Assembly: GCF_012911815.1 (NCBI RefSeq)
Contig: NZ_JAATNW010000002.1
Span: 248,001 to 312,000, forward strand
Length of the DNA stretch: 64,000 nt
Source of the DNA: Alteromonas ponticola
Lineage (GTDB): Bacteria > Pseudomonadota > Gammaproteobacteria > Enterobacterales > Alteromonadaceae
Direction of reading: 5' to 3'
A model generated the notes under the pieces. That model was not told the DNA's origin. It did no database searches and was given only the letters and a program-made list of their open reading frames with translations. Below, in pieces: positions 56,506-64,000 of the stretch (its first letter is position 1; every line of letters begins with the position of its first letter). The translations under genes were made by a program, and so were the position numbers.

Positions 56506-57612
56506 ATGAAAATGCCAAACACCACGCGTCAATGGATACATCGCTTCGAAAAGCGTCTGGACAAACTTAAGCATCGCTATAAAAAGTGGCGTGGCTATTC
56601 CCCTGTCATTGTACAACCCTATATGACCTATGGTACTGCGGATGAACTATGGATTGCTGGCAGGCTATTGGAAGCCAAGGGGGTGCAGGGAGGGCTTGAT
56701 GCCAGTAAGTGGAAAAATCTGGTTCATATGGTGCGCCGCTATCGGAGCGACGAAGTGCCCTTCACGGAGATCGAGTTAATTTTAGGCGATGACGTGCGTA
56801 CGGTTACCACGGGCGCTGACGGCTATTTTCACTATCAGTGGGACGCCCCTGACAAAGAAAACGTGCGGCAACCCTGGACCAGACTTACGCTAAAAGCGGC
56901 GGACCCGGAACTTGCAAAAGCTGAACAGCAAAGTACGGCGGAAGTCTCTGTGCCTGCTGCAAGCGCCGAATTTGCGGTCATCAGCGATGTGGACGACACT
57001 ATCATGCGTACAGGAGCCACTCACTTCCTTCGGCACGCTAAGACCGTACTGCTCAATAACGCCCATAGCCGGGAGTTGTTTCCCGGCACCTCAGCATTTT
57101 ATAACGCACTTCACCAAGGTGCTTCTGGCAGCGCAGGCAACCCGTTCTTTTATGTCTCCAGCAGCCCTTGGAATATTCACGACATCATTACCCGGTTTAT
57201 TGAAATTAATGACCTGCCAAAAGGGCCGGTGCTGCTTAAAGACTTTGGCCTGGAAGAAGACCGCTGGTTTAAAAGCGGCCATGAGGATTATAAGAAAGAC
57301 CGAATCGAAACCATCCTTAAAACCTACCCTCAACTAAAACTCGTGTTAATTGGCGACTCAGGACAACAGGATGTCTATGCCTATCTGGAAGTGGTCAAAG
57401 CCCAACCAGATAAAATTCTGGCGGTCTATATTCGTGACTTAAATTCCGCTGCTCGTTCAAAAGAAATGAATACTGCCGCCGATAAATTTGCTGACTATAA
57501 CGTGCCCTTCATGTTCATAAAAGATGCCGCAGAAGCGGCGAATCATGCAGTGACACTCAATCTGATAACCGAATTAGCGGCCGGAGATGTTAAACGCATC
57601 GCTGAGAAGTAA
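56506..57612 (+). CDS. App1-family (DUF2183) phosphatidate phosphatase-like protein
   Basis: 368 residues. The HAD-type DxDxT motif is in FAVISDVDDTIMRTGATHFLRHA, with SSSPWNIHDIITRFIEIN and KDRIETILKTYPQLKLVLIGDSGQQDVYAY. The N-terminal 140 residues form a beta-rich domain (VIVQPYMTYGTADELWIAGRLLEAKG), standard for App1/DUF2183 proteins. Yeast App1 dephosphorylates phosphatidic acid; bacterial roles are unknown. No signal peptide. Start ambiguous between the ATGs at 56506 and 56512. Confidence 0.88.
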   Translation: MKMPNTTRQWIHRFEKRLDKLKHRYKKWRGYSPVIVQPYMTYGTADELWIAGRLLEAKGVQGGLDASKWKNLVHMVRRYRSDEVPFTEIELILGDDVRTVTTGADGYFHYQWDAPDKENVRQPWTRLTLKAADPELAKAEQQSTAEVSVPAASAEFAVISDVDDTIMRTGATHFLRHAKTVLLNNAHSRELFPGTSAFYNALHQGASGSAGNPFFYVSSSPWNIHDIITRFIEINDLPKGPVLLKDFGLEEDRWFKSGHEDYKKDRIETILKTYPQLKLVLIGDSGQQDVYAYLEVVKAQPDKILAVYIRDLNSAARSKEMNTAADKFADYNVPFMFIKDAAEAANHAVTLNLITELAAGDVKRIAEK

Positions 57613-57808
57613 AAAGAATAAACAAGATAGGCGGATACCGCTCTAAAATACCGCTGCTACGCGCTTAAACGAAGACTCACCGGCTATAGGATTTTTATTA
57701 TTCGGCGACACGCTGCACCACAAAAACAACACATTGATTAAACCAAGTAGTTCCTGGATGCGTCTAATCCAGGTAAAGAGACAAAAACGAAAAAAAGGGA
57801 TGATTGTT

Positions 57809-59332
57809 ATGGTTCGTGCCGTGACCGCGATGTTATTGGTATCATGTGGCCTTTTAATGTTCACAGGTGATGCATTCTCCGCTTCCTCAAATACAAGTGA
57901 TCCTGCACAGGAACTAAAACAAATGCTTCCTGTCTTGCTGAATGAAGCTGGGATACCCGGCATATCACTGGCTTATATTGATGTTGATGCCACCCCCCAA
58001 ATATTGAGCCTCACCCAGGGCGTTACGAATATCAACGGCAACCTCTCAGTGAAACCTGATACAGTTTTCCAGGCCGCGTCATTGAGTAAACCAGTGCTGG
58101 CCTATCTGGTACTTAAGATGGTTGAGCAGAATAAATTGACGTTGGACACGCGGCTGCACACGCTTTACGTCGACTCACGAATGACCGAAAAAGCATACCG
58201 CGAACAGCTTACACCTCGTATAATTTTATCGCATCAATCAGGACTTCCCAATTGGGGCGACGACAAACTTACCTTTAACCATGAACCCGGAATCACCTTC
58301 GAATACTCTGGTGAAGGTTACGTTTATCTTCAAAAGGTGTTAGAGAAAATAAGCGGCATGTCATATGAGGCGTTGGTCGACAAAGAAGTATTCCAACCAT
58401 TGAACATGATCAATAGTCGATTTACCTGGAACGAAGACACTTCGTTTGATTTAGCCACAGGACACGATCAGGCCGATTGACTTCAACCGAGCAGTATTCC
58501 TGAAGCTAACGCGGCCGCAAGTTTGCATACTACAGCTTCGGACTACGCCAAATTCCTTCTGGCCTGGTTGCAGCCCAAAGACATTTCACAATCCAGCGTT
58601 GACTCCGCATTCACTTCCTATGTCATTTTACCCGGCAAAAACGCACAAGCTGATGTTTCTGATCAACTGGGATGGGGCTTGGGTTGGGGGCTGTTCAAAA
58701 CTGATGACAAAAACGTTGCATGGCATTGGGGTGACAATGGCATTTTCAGAGCTTTTGTTGCCATCGATCTTTCTCACCAAACCGCCATAGTGTATTTTGC
58801 GAACAGTCAAAATGGATTGGCCATTGCTAAAAAGATATCACATGCCGCCATTGGTGAAACTACGCCTATTTTTGACTGGCTCGGCTATGGACAATCTGAT
58901 TCTGAAGCCTGGCAACATATGCGACAAGGTTATCTTGCAGAATCTACAGGTAATTACGTAGCAGCAATTAAACACTTTGAAAATGTGATTGCAGTATACC
59001 CAGAAAATCAGAGGCTGGTTAAACGAATTGGCTGGCTAGAAACGCTACAAAACGCCGGGCAATCTCAAATAATTCTTACTGCAACCGAACGCCTGTCAAT
59101 GGTTGGACAATATGGCGTACGAAACATTTCCCTGAGCGGCTCACAGCTTATTTACCAGCGAGAGAAAGGAACCACCTACCCAATAACGCCAATTACCAAA
59201 TCGTTATTTCAGGTGGGAGATATATACGAATTTCGACTGGAAGCGGTCAAAGATGAAGAAAGAAACGTGGTTAAATTGATTGGCCATTATATCGATGGAA
59301 ATAAAGACGAGTCATTACGCAGTAATGGGTGA
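57809..59332 (+). pseudogene. Serine hydrolase (class C beta-lactamase-like) interrupted by in-frame TGA
   Basis: A signal peptide (MLLVSCGLLMFTGDAFS) is followed by the serine hydrolase fold: the nucleophile in AASLSKPV (SxxK), FEYSGEGYVYL (YxN-like, here YSG) and LSHQSGLPNW. After GHDQAD a TGA at 58478-58480 stops the frame. Beyond it the same frame continues at once as the family sequence AAASLHTTASDYAKFLLAWL and the terminal HWGDNG motif, then about 120 residues of extra C-terminal domain. No frameshift is needed, so a single substitution (TGG or CGA to TGA) explains it. The gene is probably inactive unless the stop is read through. Second-half translation alone lacks the catalytic serine. 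Confidence 0.85.
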
Positions 59333-59441
59333 GTTCAGCGTTTCTCTTCAAATTAAATCCATCATGTACGAAAGATGAAATCTCCGCCTAGCGCCAGCGT
59401 TCAGAAATAAACTAAACGCTGACACTAATCTGTGCTTCGCT

Positions 59442-59870
59442 TTACCGCTCTACATATTGAGCAACTTTGTCGGTAATGTGCCAGCTTCCGTCATGGTTGA
59501 TCAAATTCAGGTAATCCACATACCCCTTTTTACCCTCTTCACCCCACATGAACTCCACCGTGGCGTTAGCAGCATTGCCTGTCACTTTCACATCAGTAAT
59601 TTCAATCGTAGCGTCCCATTCATTACCACTATCTACCAGTTCAGCAAACGCATCGCGGGTGTAGTTTTTATAGCTACCTTCTTCGTTAAAATACTGAATT
59701 GAGGCCGACTCCAAAAATGCCATTTTAATATGTTCACCCGACCCGGTTTTAACTGCAGTGATATAGCTGTTCACCGCGTCTTGTGGTGAACCGAAATCAT
59801 GCGCCAGAACATTTGCTGACAGCAACAAACTCATTACTACCATCACTACTTTAAATCGACGACTTAACAT
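59442..59870 (-). CDS. Secreted NTF2-like protein (lumazine-binding-like family)
   Basis: 142 residues with a signal peptide ending VLAHD; AAGGAAC precedes the ATG. The pattern DFGSPQDAVNSYITAVKTGSGEHIKMAFLESASIQYF, with late DGSWHITDKV, fits the NTF2-like fold of the Lumazine_bd_2 family. Members are small periplasmic or cytosolic proteins of uncertain function, some with ligand pockets. Stands alone. Confidence 0.8.
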   Translation of the reverse strand: MLSRRFKVVMVVMSLLLSANVLAHDFGSPQDAVNSYITAVKTGSGEHIKMAFLESASIQYFNEEGSYKNYTRDAFAELVDSGNEWDATIEITDVKVTGNAANATVEFMWGEEGKKGYVDYLNLINHDGSWHITDKVAQYVER

Positions 59871-59997
59871 ATTGTGTTCCTTATTGTTATTTGAACATTT
59901 AAAGAAGCCTAACGGCGAAGTACTTTTTATGCAATTTGATGTTTATTTCAGATGAGGCGGCCTAGTAGAGGGCAAAAGGGAGACTACCCCTTTTCGG

Positions 59998-60405
59998 TCA
60001 GCGCCACCCACCAATAATCGTACCCATCACCGTTAGCAGCGCGATCATATAGCCGGCGTCAATGAGGTACAGGCGCAGGGGCTTCATTGCGAACAGGTAG
60101 TTGATACCAAAGGTTGTTGCGATGAACGCAAGACCGACCAGGATCCCGACGTTAAAACCTGAGGCGAAATCCGGAGCAGGGTGCAGCTGCAAAACCATTC
60201 CCATGCCGAAAGCTGCCACTAAATTCAGTACAAATGCGCCACCGTAAACTTTGCCGGGGTGGCCTTGCTGGATATCTTCATCGGTCAGGTTAGAAAGCCT
60301 CTGCCATGCTTTGCCAAACAAAGGCCCATACCAGATTGCTCCAAGTGCGAATGCTGACAGTGCTGAGACAATCACCGCCCACCAGTTTAATTGAGCTAGC
60401 AACAT
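59998..60405 (-). CDS. DUF1761 membrane protein
   Basis: 135 residues with four membrane spans; AAAAGGAAA precedes the ATG. LNWWAVIVSALSAFALGAIWYGPLFGKAWQRL is the characteristic DUF1761 start, and YGGAFVLNLVAAFGMGMVL and the ending WR fit. Function unknown. Confidence 0.85.
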   Translation of the reverse strand: MLLAQLNWWAVIVSALSAFALGAIWYGPLFGKAWQRLSNLTDEDIQQGHPGKVYGGAFVLNLVAAFGMGMVLQLHPAPDFASGFNVGILVGLAFIATTFGINYLFAMKPLRLYLIDAGYMIALLTVMGTIIGGWR

Positions 60406-60742
60406 TATTATTTTCCTTTTTTGCTAATGGTCAACCTAGACCATAGCAAAGAAATAGGTACATGTACGAGAAAAAGGAGCAAAGGGGTTCGACTTCATTT
60501 TCAATGTCTACTTTAACAATCAACTCTTTAAATCGAGGTTCTTAAAAATTTCTGCCACACAATCTTTGTCTCGTTAAGACTGTGCTGGAGGAACACTTGC
60601 TGAACAGTCATTCTCCATACGTCGGAATTACTAGGTGTGTGTCTGTCCTATTTTTCAAGTAGATAGGTCAGATTAAGCCGAGACAAAGTCAGTTCAGATT
60701 TGAGATCTGAGCTGAACATACAAACACGGCTTCGCCTGTTGG
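60406..60742. other. Intergenic region with one hairpin
   Basis: No gene recognised. TCAGAT and ATCTGA (60694-60710) form a hairpin that extends with GTTCAG/CTGAAC. It may terminate the leftward cyclase transcript, though a T-run is missing. Confidence 0.4.
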
Positions 60743-62047
60743 TTATGCGGTTTCCTGATAATTATTTTTACCGAGGGCTTTTGCTTTGTACATTGCATTA
60801 TCCGCCGCGCTTATCATTTCATCAACGCTTTGAAATCCGGAACAGCTATGTGCGATTCCTATACTCACCCCAATTGAAACTTCGCAGCCTTTAATCATCA
60901 ATGGTCTGGCAAATTCGTTAATGACCCTATTGGCTATTTCGAAAGCCAGTTCATTTGCCGACATTTCGTTCAACAGGATAATGAACTCGTCTCCCCCTAT
61001 CCTGCCAATCTTATCGTTCTCGCGGACTATTGAGTTTAGCTTTTTGGCAACGACTTGTAATAAGCAATCACCCACCTGATGACCATAGCTGTCGTTAACC
61101 TGTTTAAAGCCGTCAAGGTCGACGAACATCACAGAGAAACCTCGACGCTTTCGACTTTCGGTATTATCCAGCTCTTTTTCAATCAGAGAGTAAATAGCGG
61201 TGCGATTCGGTAGCCCTGTCAGTTCATCATGATTCGCGGCAAACTCTAAGGCTGTTCGCTGCTGTCTTTCCTGTTCGGCGAAGTCTCTCCTCCTTATCGC
61301 CGTGGAAACATGCTGGGAGACGAACGTAAGTAGTTGAACGTCTGCTTCTGAATACATAAAGCCTTTAATATAGCTCTGTACAACAATGACTCCGATTAAA
61401 TTTTCGGATTGGAAAAGAGGCACACCTAACCAGGACTCGGAAATCCCCACACGCCTTTTTGTAACGCCTTGCGTACAAAGTTTTTCCATATCGCTGCGAG
61501 ACAACAACATAGTTTCCTTTGAGCGAATGACCAATTCCGTAAAACCATCGCTTACTTTTCTCGACGGGTGCGCTGTTGCCCTTTCGTCGCCATATTGACT
61601 GTCTCTATAAAAGACAAAGTCTATATTTCTTCCAGACGAATCTAATTTGCAGATATAAAAATTTGTGACGTCTATTAATTCGCCGACGATATCGCGTAAT
61701 TTTTTATAAAAGTCGTTTATTTCTACAGAAACGTCGTTAGTGAGTTCCGATATCCGATAAACAGCATTGAGCAGTTTTTCAGAGTGTTCTTTTTCCCTTA
61801 GCTCTGCTTCAAGTATTTTTATTTGGCCGCGCAATGCTCTCTCTAATTGACCACCGTTAAAGTGCTGAATCCCTCGATCATAGCTGCTGTTCGCTATCTC
61901 TAATGTTCTCCACACTTGTTCATCCGTCCATGAGCCTTCTAACGTGAAGAGAGTCGCACCCGATTCATTGACTATGGTGCAAATTTCTTTTTCAGGCGTA
62001 ACCTTTCTTTTTATTCTGCATTGATTCTTTAAATTTAAAAACACCAA
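60743..62047 (-). CDS. GAF-domain diguanylate cyclase (GGDEF)
   Basis: 434 residues, no membrane span. An N-terminal helical region (about 1-90) precedes a GAF domain (90-260; LLNAVYRISELTNDVSVEINDFYKKL, WLGVPLFQSENLIGVIVVQSY). A linker helix leads to a GGDEF domain with HDELTGLPNRTAIYSL, VDLDGFKQVNDSYGHQVGD, the active RIGGDEF and the terminal SAADNAMYKAKALGKNNY. It should produce c-di-GMP in response to a small ligand or redox cue sensed by GAF. The start is a TTG at 62047, or the GTG directly after it, with AGGG upstream. Transcribed alone. Confidence 0.92.
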   Translation of the reverse strand: MVFLNLKNQCRIKRKVTPEKEICTIVNESGATLFTLEGSWTDEQVWRTLEIANSSYDRGIQHFNGGQLERALRGQIKILEAELREKEHSEKLLNAVYRISELTNDVSVEINDFYKKLRDIVGELIDVTNFYICKLDSSGRNIDFVFYRDSQYGDERATAHPSRKVSDGFTELVIRSKETMLLSRSDMEKLCTQGVTKRRVGISESWLGVPLFQSENLIGVIVVQSYIKGFMYSEADVQLLTFVSQHVSTAIRRRDFAEQERQQRTALEFAANHDELTGLPNRTAIYSLIEKELDNTESRKRRGFSVMFVDLDGFKQVNDSYGHQVGDCLLQVVAKKLNSIVRENDKIGRIGGDEFIILLNEMSANELAFEIANRVINEFARPLMIKGCEVSIGVSIGIAHSCSGFQSVDEMISAADNAMYKAKALGKNNYQETA

Positions 62048-62497
62048 CTACCCTGCTTAAAAATCTCTTATTCTTTCCACCCATTAAAATACAACATTTG
62101 CTTGCCAGAGACATCTGGATCTATTTTAAAAAACCGACTTTTTACAAAAGGCCTAGGTAAGCCGACAGCATACGATACGTGAGAACGCCTTTTTGGGTGT
62201 GATCTATTCCCCAAATTTAAAACCATAACAATGATAAAATTTACAAAACTTGAACGCCCGTTCTTTGCCTTTTGATGACTGTCAATGCTTGCTATAGGGC
62301 AGCTCCGTACGTATAGCGGGTCTTTTCAATTAAATCTCAGTTTAATGTCAAATCAATAGCACAAAAGCCAGCAGCTTCATACTGCAACACGCGTTATTTG
62401 ATGGAGTAAACAGTCCGCTCCCACTCAGGTAGCATCAATGCGATCTAACATTTTTCTTCAACGTAACCAACAAGGTTAATAAATTAAAGAGGCATTT
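62048..62497. other. Divergent intergenic region upstream of mscS
   Basis: 450 bases with no convincing coding frame or strong hairpin. Promoters for both neighbours are expected here. Confidence 0.35.
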
Positions 62498-63337
62498 ATG
62501 GAAGATTTCTTCGGAACTAATATCGATTTATCGGATTTAACCGAAAAAGCAATATCATTGGTGATGACTTATACCCCCAAATTGTTATTGGCCATTATTA
62601 CATTGGTGGTGGGTCTCTGGTTAGTGAGTCGTTTTGTGAGTTTATTAGACCACCGACTTGGAAGAAAGGACCCCACTTTAAATAAGTTTCTATGCGGACT
62701 TATTAGTGTTGTCTTAAAATTGATGTTGTTGATTTCTGTCGCTTCTATGATCGGTATTGAAACAACCTCGTTTATCGCCGTAGTTGGTGCAGCTGGTTTG
62801 GCCATAGGTCTAGCGTTACAAGGCAGCCTGGCGAATTTTGCTGGCGGCGTGCTAATACTGATTTTTAAACCATTCAAAGTGGGTGACACCATTGAAGCAG
62901 AAGGTCACTTAGGTTCCGTGGAAGAGATACAAATTCTTTATACCATAATTAATACCTTCGACAATAAGCGTATTGTCATCCCCAACGGTAGTCTGTCTAA
63001 TGCCACGTTGACTAACGTCAGCGTATACGATAAGCGCCGCTGCGACATGACGTTTGGTATAGGCTATGATGACGATATCGATAAAGCAAAGGAGGTGTTA
63101 CAGCGCCTGTTTGAAGAGGATGAGCGATCATTGTCCGACCCTGCACCTAGGATCTGTGTGGGTGGATTAGGCGACAACTCAGTCAATCTGATGTTTCGCC
63201 CCTGGGTTGCCACGGATGATTTGTGGCCTTACTACTGGGATATGCAGGAAAAAGTAAAAAAAGCCTTTGATGAAGAAGGAATTAGCATACCTTATCCGCA
63301 GCGCGATGTGCATATCTACAAAGCGAGTGACGATTAA
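62498..63337 (+). CDS. mscS: Small-conductance mechanosensitive channel
   Basis: 279 residues; AGAGG precedes the ATG. Three N-terminal membrane spans are followed by the pore helix with its Gly/Ala packing (AVVGAAGLAIGLALQGSLANFAGGVLILIF, residues about 95-125). A cytosolic beta domain (FKVGDTIEAEGHLGSVEEIQILYT, VIPNGSLSN) and a vestibule domain follow. It opens under membrane tension to release solutes during osmotic downshock. Length and motifs are close to E. coli MscS. Transcribed alone, with a long hairpin downstream. Confidence 0.95.
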   Translation: MEDFFGTNIDLSDLTEKAISLVMTYTPKLLLAIITLVVGLWLVSRFVSLLDHRLGRKDPTLNKFLCGLISVVLKLMLLISVASMIGIETTSFIAVVGAAGLAIGLALQGSLANFAGGVLILIFKPFKVGDTIEAEGHLGSVEEIQILYTIINTFDNKRIVIPNGSLSNATLTNVSVYDKRRCDMTFGIGYDDDIDKAKEVLQRLFEEDERSLSDPAPRICVGGLGDNSVNLMFRPWVATDDLWPYYWDMQEKVKKAFDEEGISIPYPQRDVHIYKASDD

Positions 63338-63348
63338 TCTCCCCATGC

Positions 63349-63373
63349 AGAGATAGCTTTGCAAGCTATCTCT
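63349..63373 (+). terminator. Hairpin after mscS
   Basis: AGAGATAGCTT and AAGCTATCTCT form a perfect 11-bp stem with loop TGC, 12 bases after the stop. The following T-run is weak. Confidence 0.7.
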
Positions 63374-63677
63374 GATACTTCTCAAAATTGGCTTTTAGAC
63401 TCGGGAGTCTGGCAATCTGGAGTTCAGCTGCCCAGAAAATATCGAAGATAGTAAGCAGCTATTCATTTTCGCCTATCTAAGTGCGCACCGCATGAGTATA
63501 AGAAATAATATCGCTATGTTGTACCCAATGTATCAGGTGATAACGGCTACTGTTTGGCGCAAAGGGGCTATCAAGTTTAAGAAGCTCGACTGTCTTGTGT
63601 TTGTCTAGAGCTGCCTGTCAGATGTTGTATGTGCCTTAAATAGAGACTGTCGAATCAGATATGAGGTAATACAAATA
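63374..63677. other. Intergenic region without recognised gene
   Basis: About 300 bases between the mscS hairpin and the next terminator. No convincing frame seen. Confidence 0.35.
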
Positions 63678-63701
63678 AAGAGCAGGAATCAACCTGCTCT
63701 T
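63678..63701 (-). terminator. Terminator of the gene at the right edge
   Basis: AAGAGCAGG and CCTGCTCTT pair around a 6-base loop; read leftward the hairpin is followed by TATTTGTATT. It lies 15 bases past the stop of the edge gene. Confidence 0.72.
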
Positions 63702-63715
63702 CTCTACATATAAAA

Positions 63716-64000
63716 TTATTCCTCAATGAACGGAATATCGATAGGTGATTTATCGAATTTTTTCATCCTTCTCATGTCTACTTCAACTGCGTCTGGACCA
63801 AAAAACAAGTCAGAATAAATAGTTCGCATATCACTCAAAACAAGATAAGCATCTCTGTTGGTATCAGCTAATTCCCACTTTCTCACTTGTGACAATCTGC
63901 AATCATCAGCTACCGCTCGACAATTTGTAACCTCAGTTCCAGACAATAATTGGAACCTTCTCATTACTAAGATACCTTCTTCGATCGTCCAAGTTCCATA
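63716..64000 (-). CDS. Unknown protein, N-terminus beyond right edge (partial)
   Basis: The frame stays open from the stop at 63716 to the window end, giving 95 C-terminal residues. An internal ATG at 63964 is not a likely start because upstream codons continue in frame (GTWTIEEGILVMRRF). Features: a Cys pair (NCRAVADDCRL), an acidic, Met/Arg-containing end (VEVDMRRMKKFDKSPIDIPFIEE). No family recognised. Confidence 0.55.
   Translation of the reverse strand, partial: YGTWTIEEGILVMRRFQLLSGTEVTNCRAVADDCRLSQVRKWELADTNRDAYLVLSDMRTIYSDLFFGPDAVEVDMRRMKKFDKSPIDIPFIEE

Noticed and set aside
58478-58480. Selenocysteine codon in the serine hydrolase
   Set aside because: The family has no selenocysteine at this place, and no SECIS-like hairpin or selenium genes were seen. 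A nonsense mutation is simpler.

Overview
The window looks like a chromosomal segment of a marine gammaproteobacterium, most likely of the Alteromonadales (Alteromonas/Aestuariibacter type). The signs are close matches to enterobacterial YbiT, FadH and KatG, many TonB-dependent receptors, PEP-CTERM proteins, c-di-GMP enzymes and moderate GC content. This placement is inference from remembered families. I saw no rRNA, tRNA, CRISPR array or insertion sequence.

Layout. 1-5.3 kb: the end-truncated N-terminal part of a divergent PLP-dependent (histidine-type) decarboxylase, the ABC-F ATPase YbiT, 2,4-dienoyl-CoA reductase FadH, a small secreted protein and a 33-residue membrane peptide. 5.3-10 kb: an orphan membrane protein, then a zinc-acquisition pair (His-rich lipoprotein and ZnuD-like TonB receptor) behind two Zur-like boxes. 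10-18.6 kb: acyltransferase-3 protein, a Fur-box-preceded FbpABC-type ferric iron importer, a LolD/FtsX-type ABC pair related to zinc-regulated systems, and an HDAC-family deacetylase.

18.6-26.2 kb is the most interesting part. It holds a TPR membrane protein, then three short peptide genes with textbook double-glycine leaders. They are followed by a GRDP-like His-rich protein, a HlyD-type adaptor and a C39-peptidase ABC exporter ending at a strong terminator. Two of the peptides have cores with four cysteines spaced exactly every four residues, alternating with aromatic or aliphatic and Glu residues. I do not recognise this as a described RiPP or microcin family and consider it the best candidate for a new system.

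26.2-33.3 kb: a Sel1/tail-collar/PEP-CTERM operon, another PEP-CTERM protein, and a Fur-box-preceded siderophore receptor with a PepSY inner-membrane partner. 33.3-47.6 kb: DUF3185, a haloacid dehalogenase, an Old Yellow Enzyme, an unknown 537-aa protein, a diguanylate cyclase, a secreted NIPSNAP-like protein, kynureninase, a TonB receptor, a desaturase fused to its own reductase and ferredoxin, and a divergent AraC regulator. 47.8-64 kb: a CHRD/PEP-CTERM protein, a ZIP-like membrane protein, KatG, a FimV/LysM-like protein, a retropepsin-like lipoprotein, a DUF885 peptidase, an App1-type phosphatase, a serine hydrolase split by an in-frame TGA, NTF2-like and DUF1761 proteins, a GAF-GGDEF cyclase, MscS, and a protein cut by the right edge.

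Themes. Metal acquisition is heavy: Zn receptor with lipoprotein, Fe ABC importer, siderophore receptor. Peroxide defence, flavin reductases and c-di-GMP signalling are also present. The Cys-rich secreted peptides sit among these metal loci, but a metal role for them is only a hypothesis.
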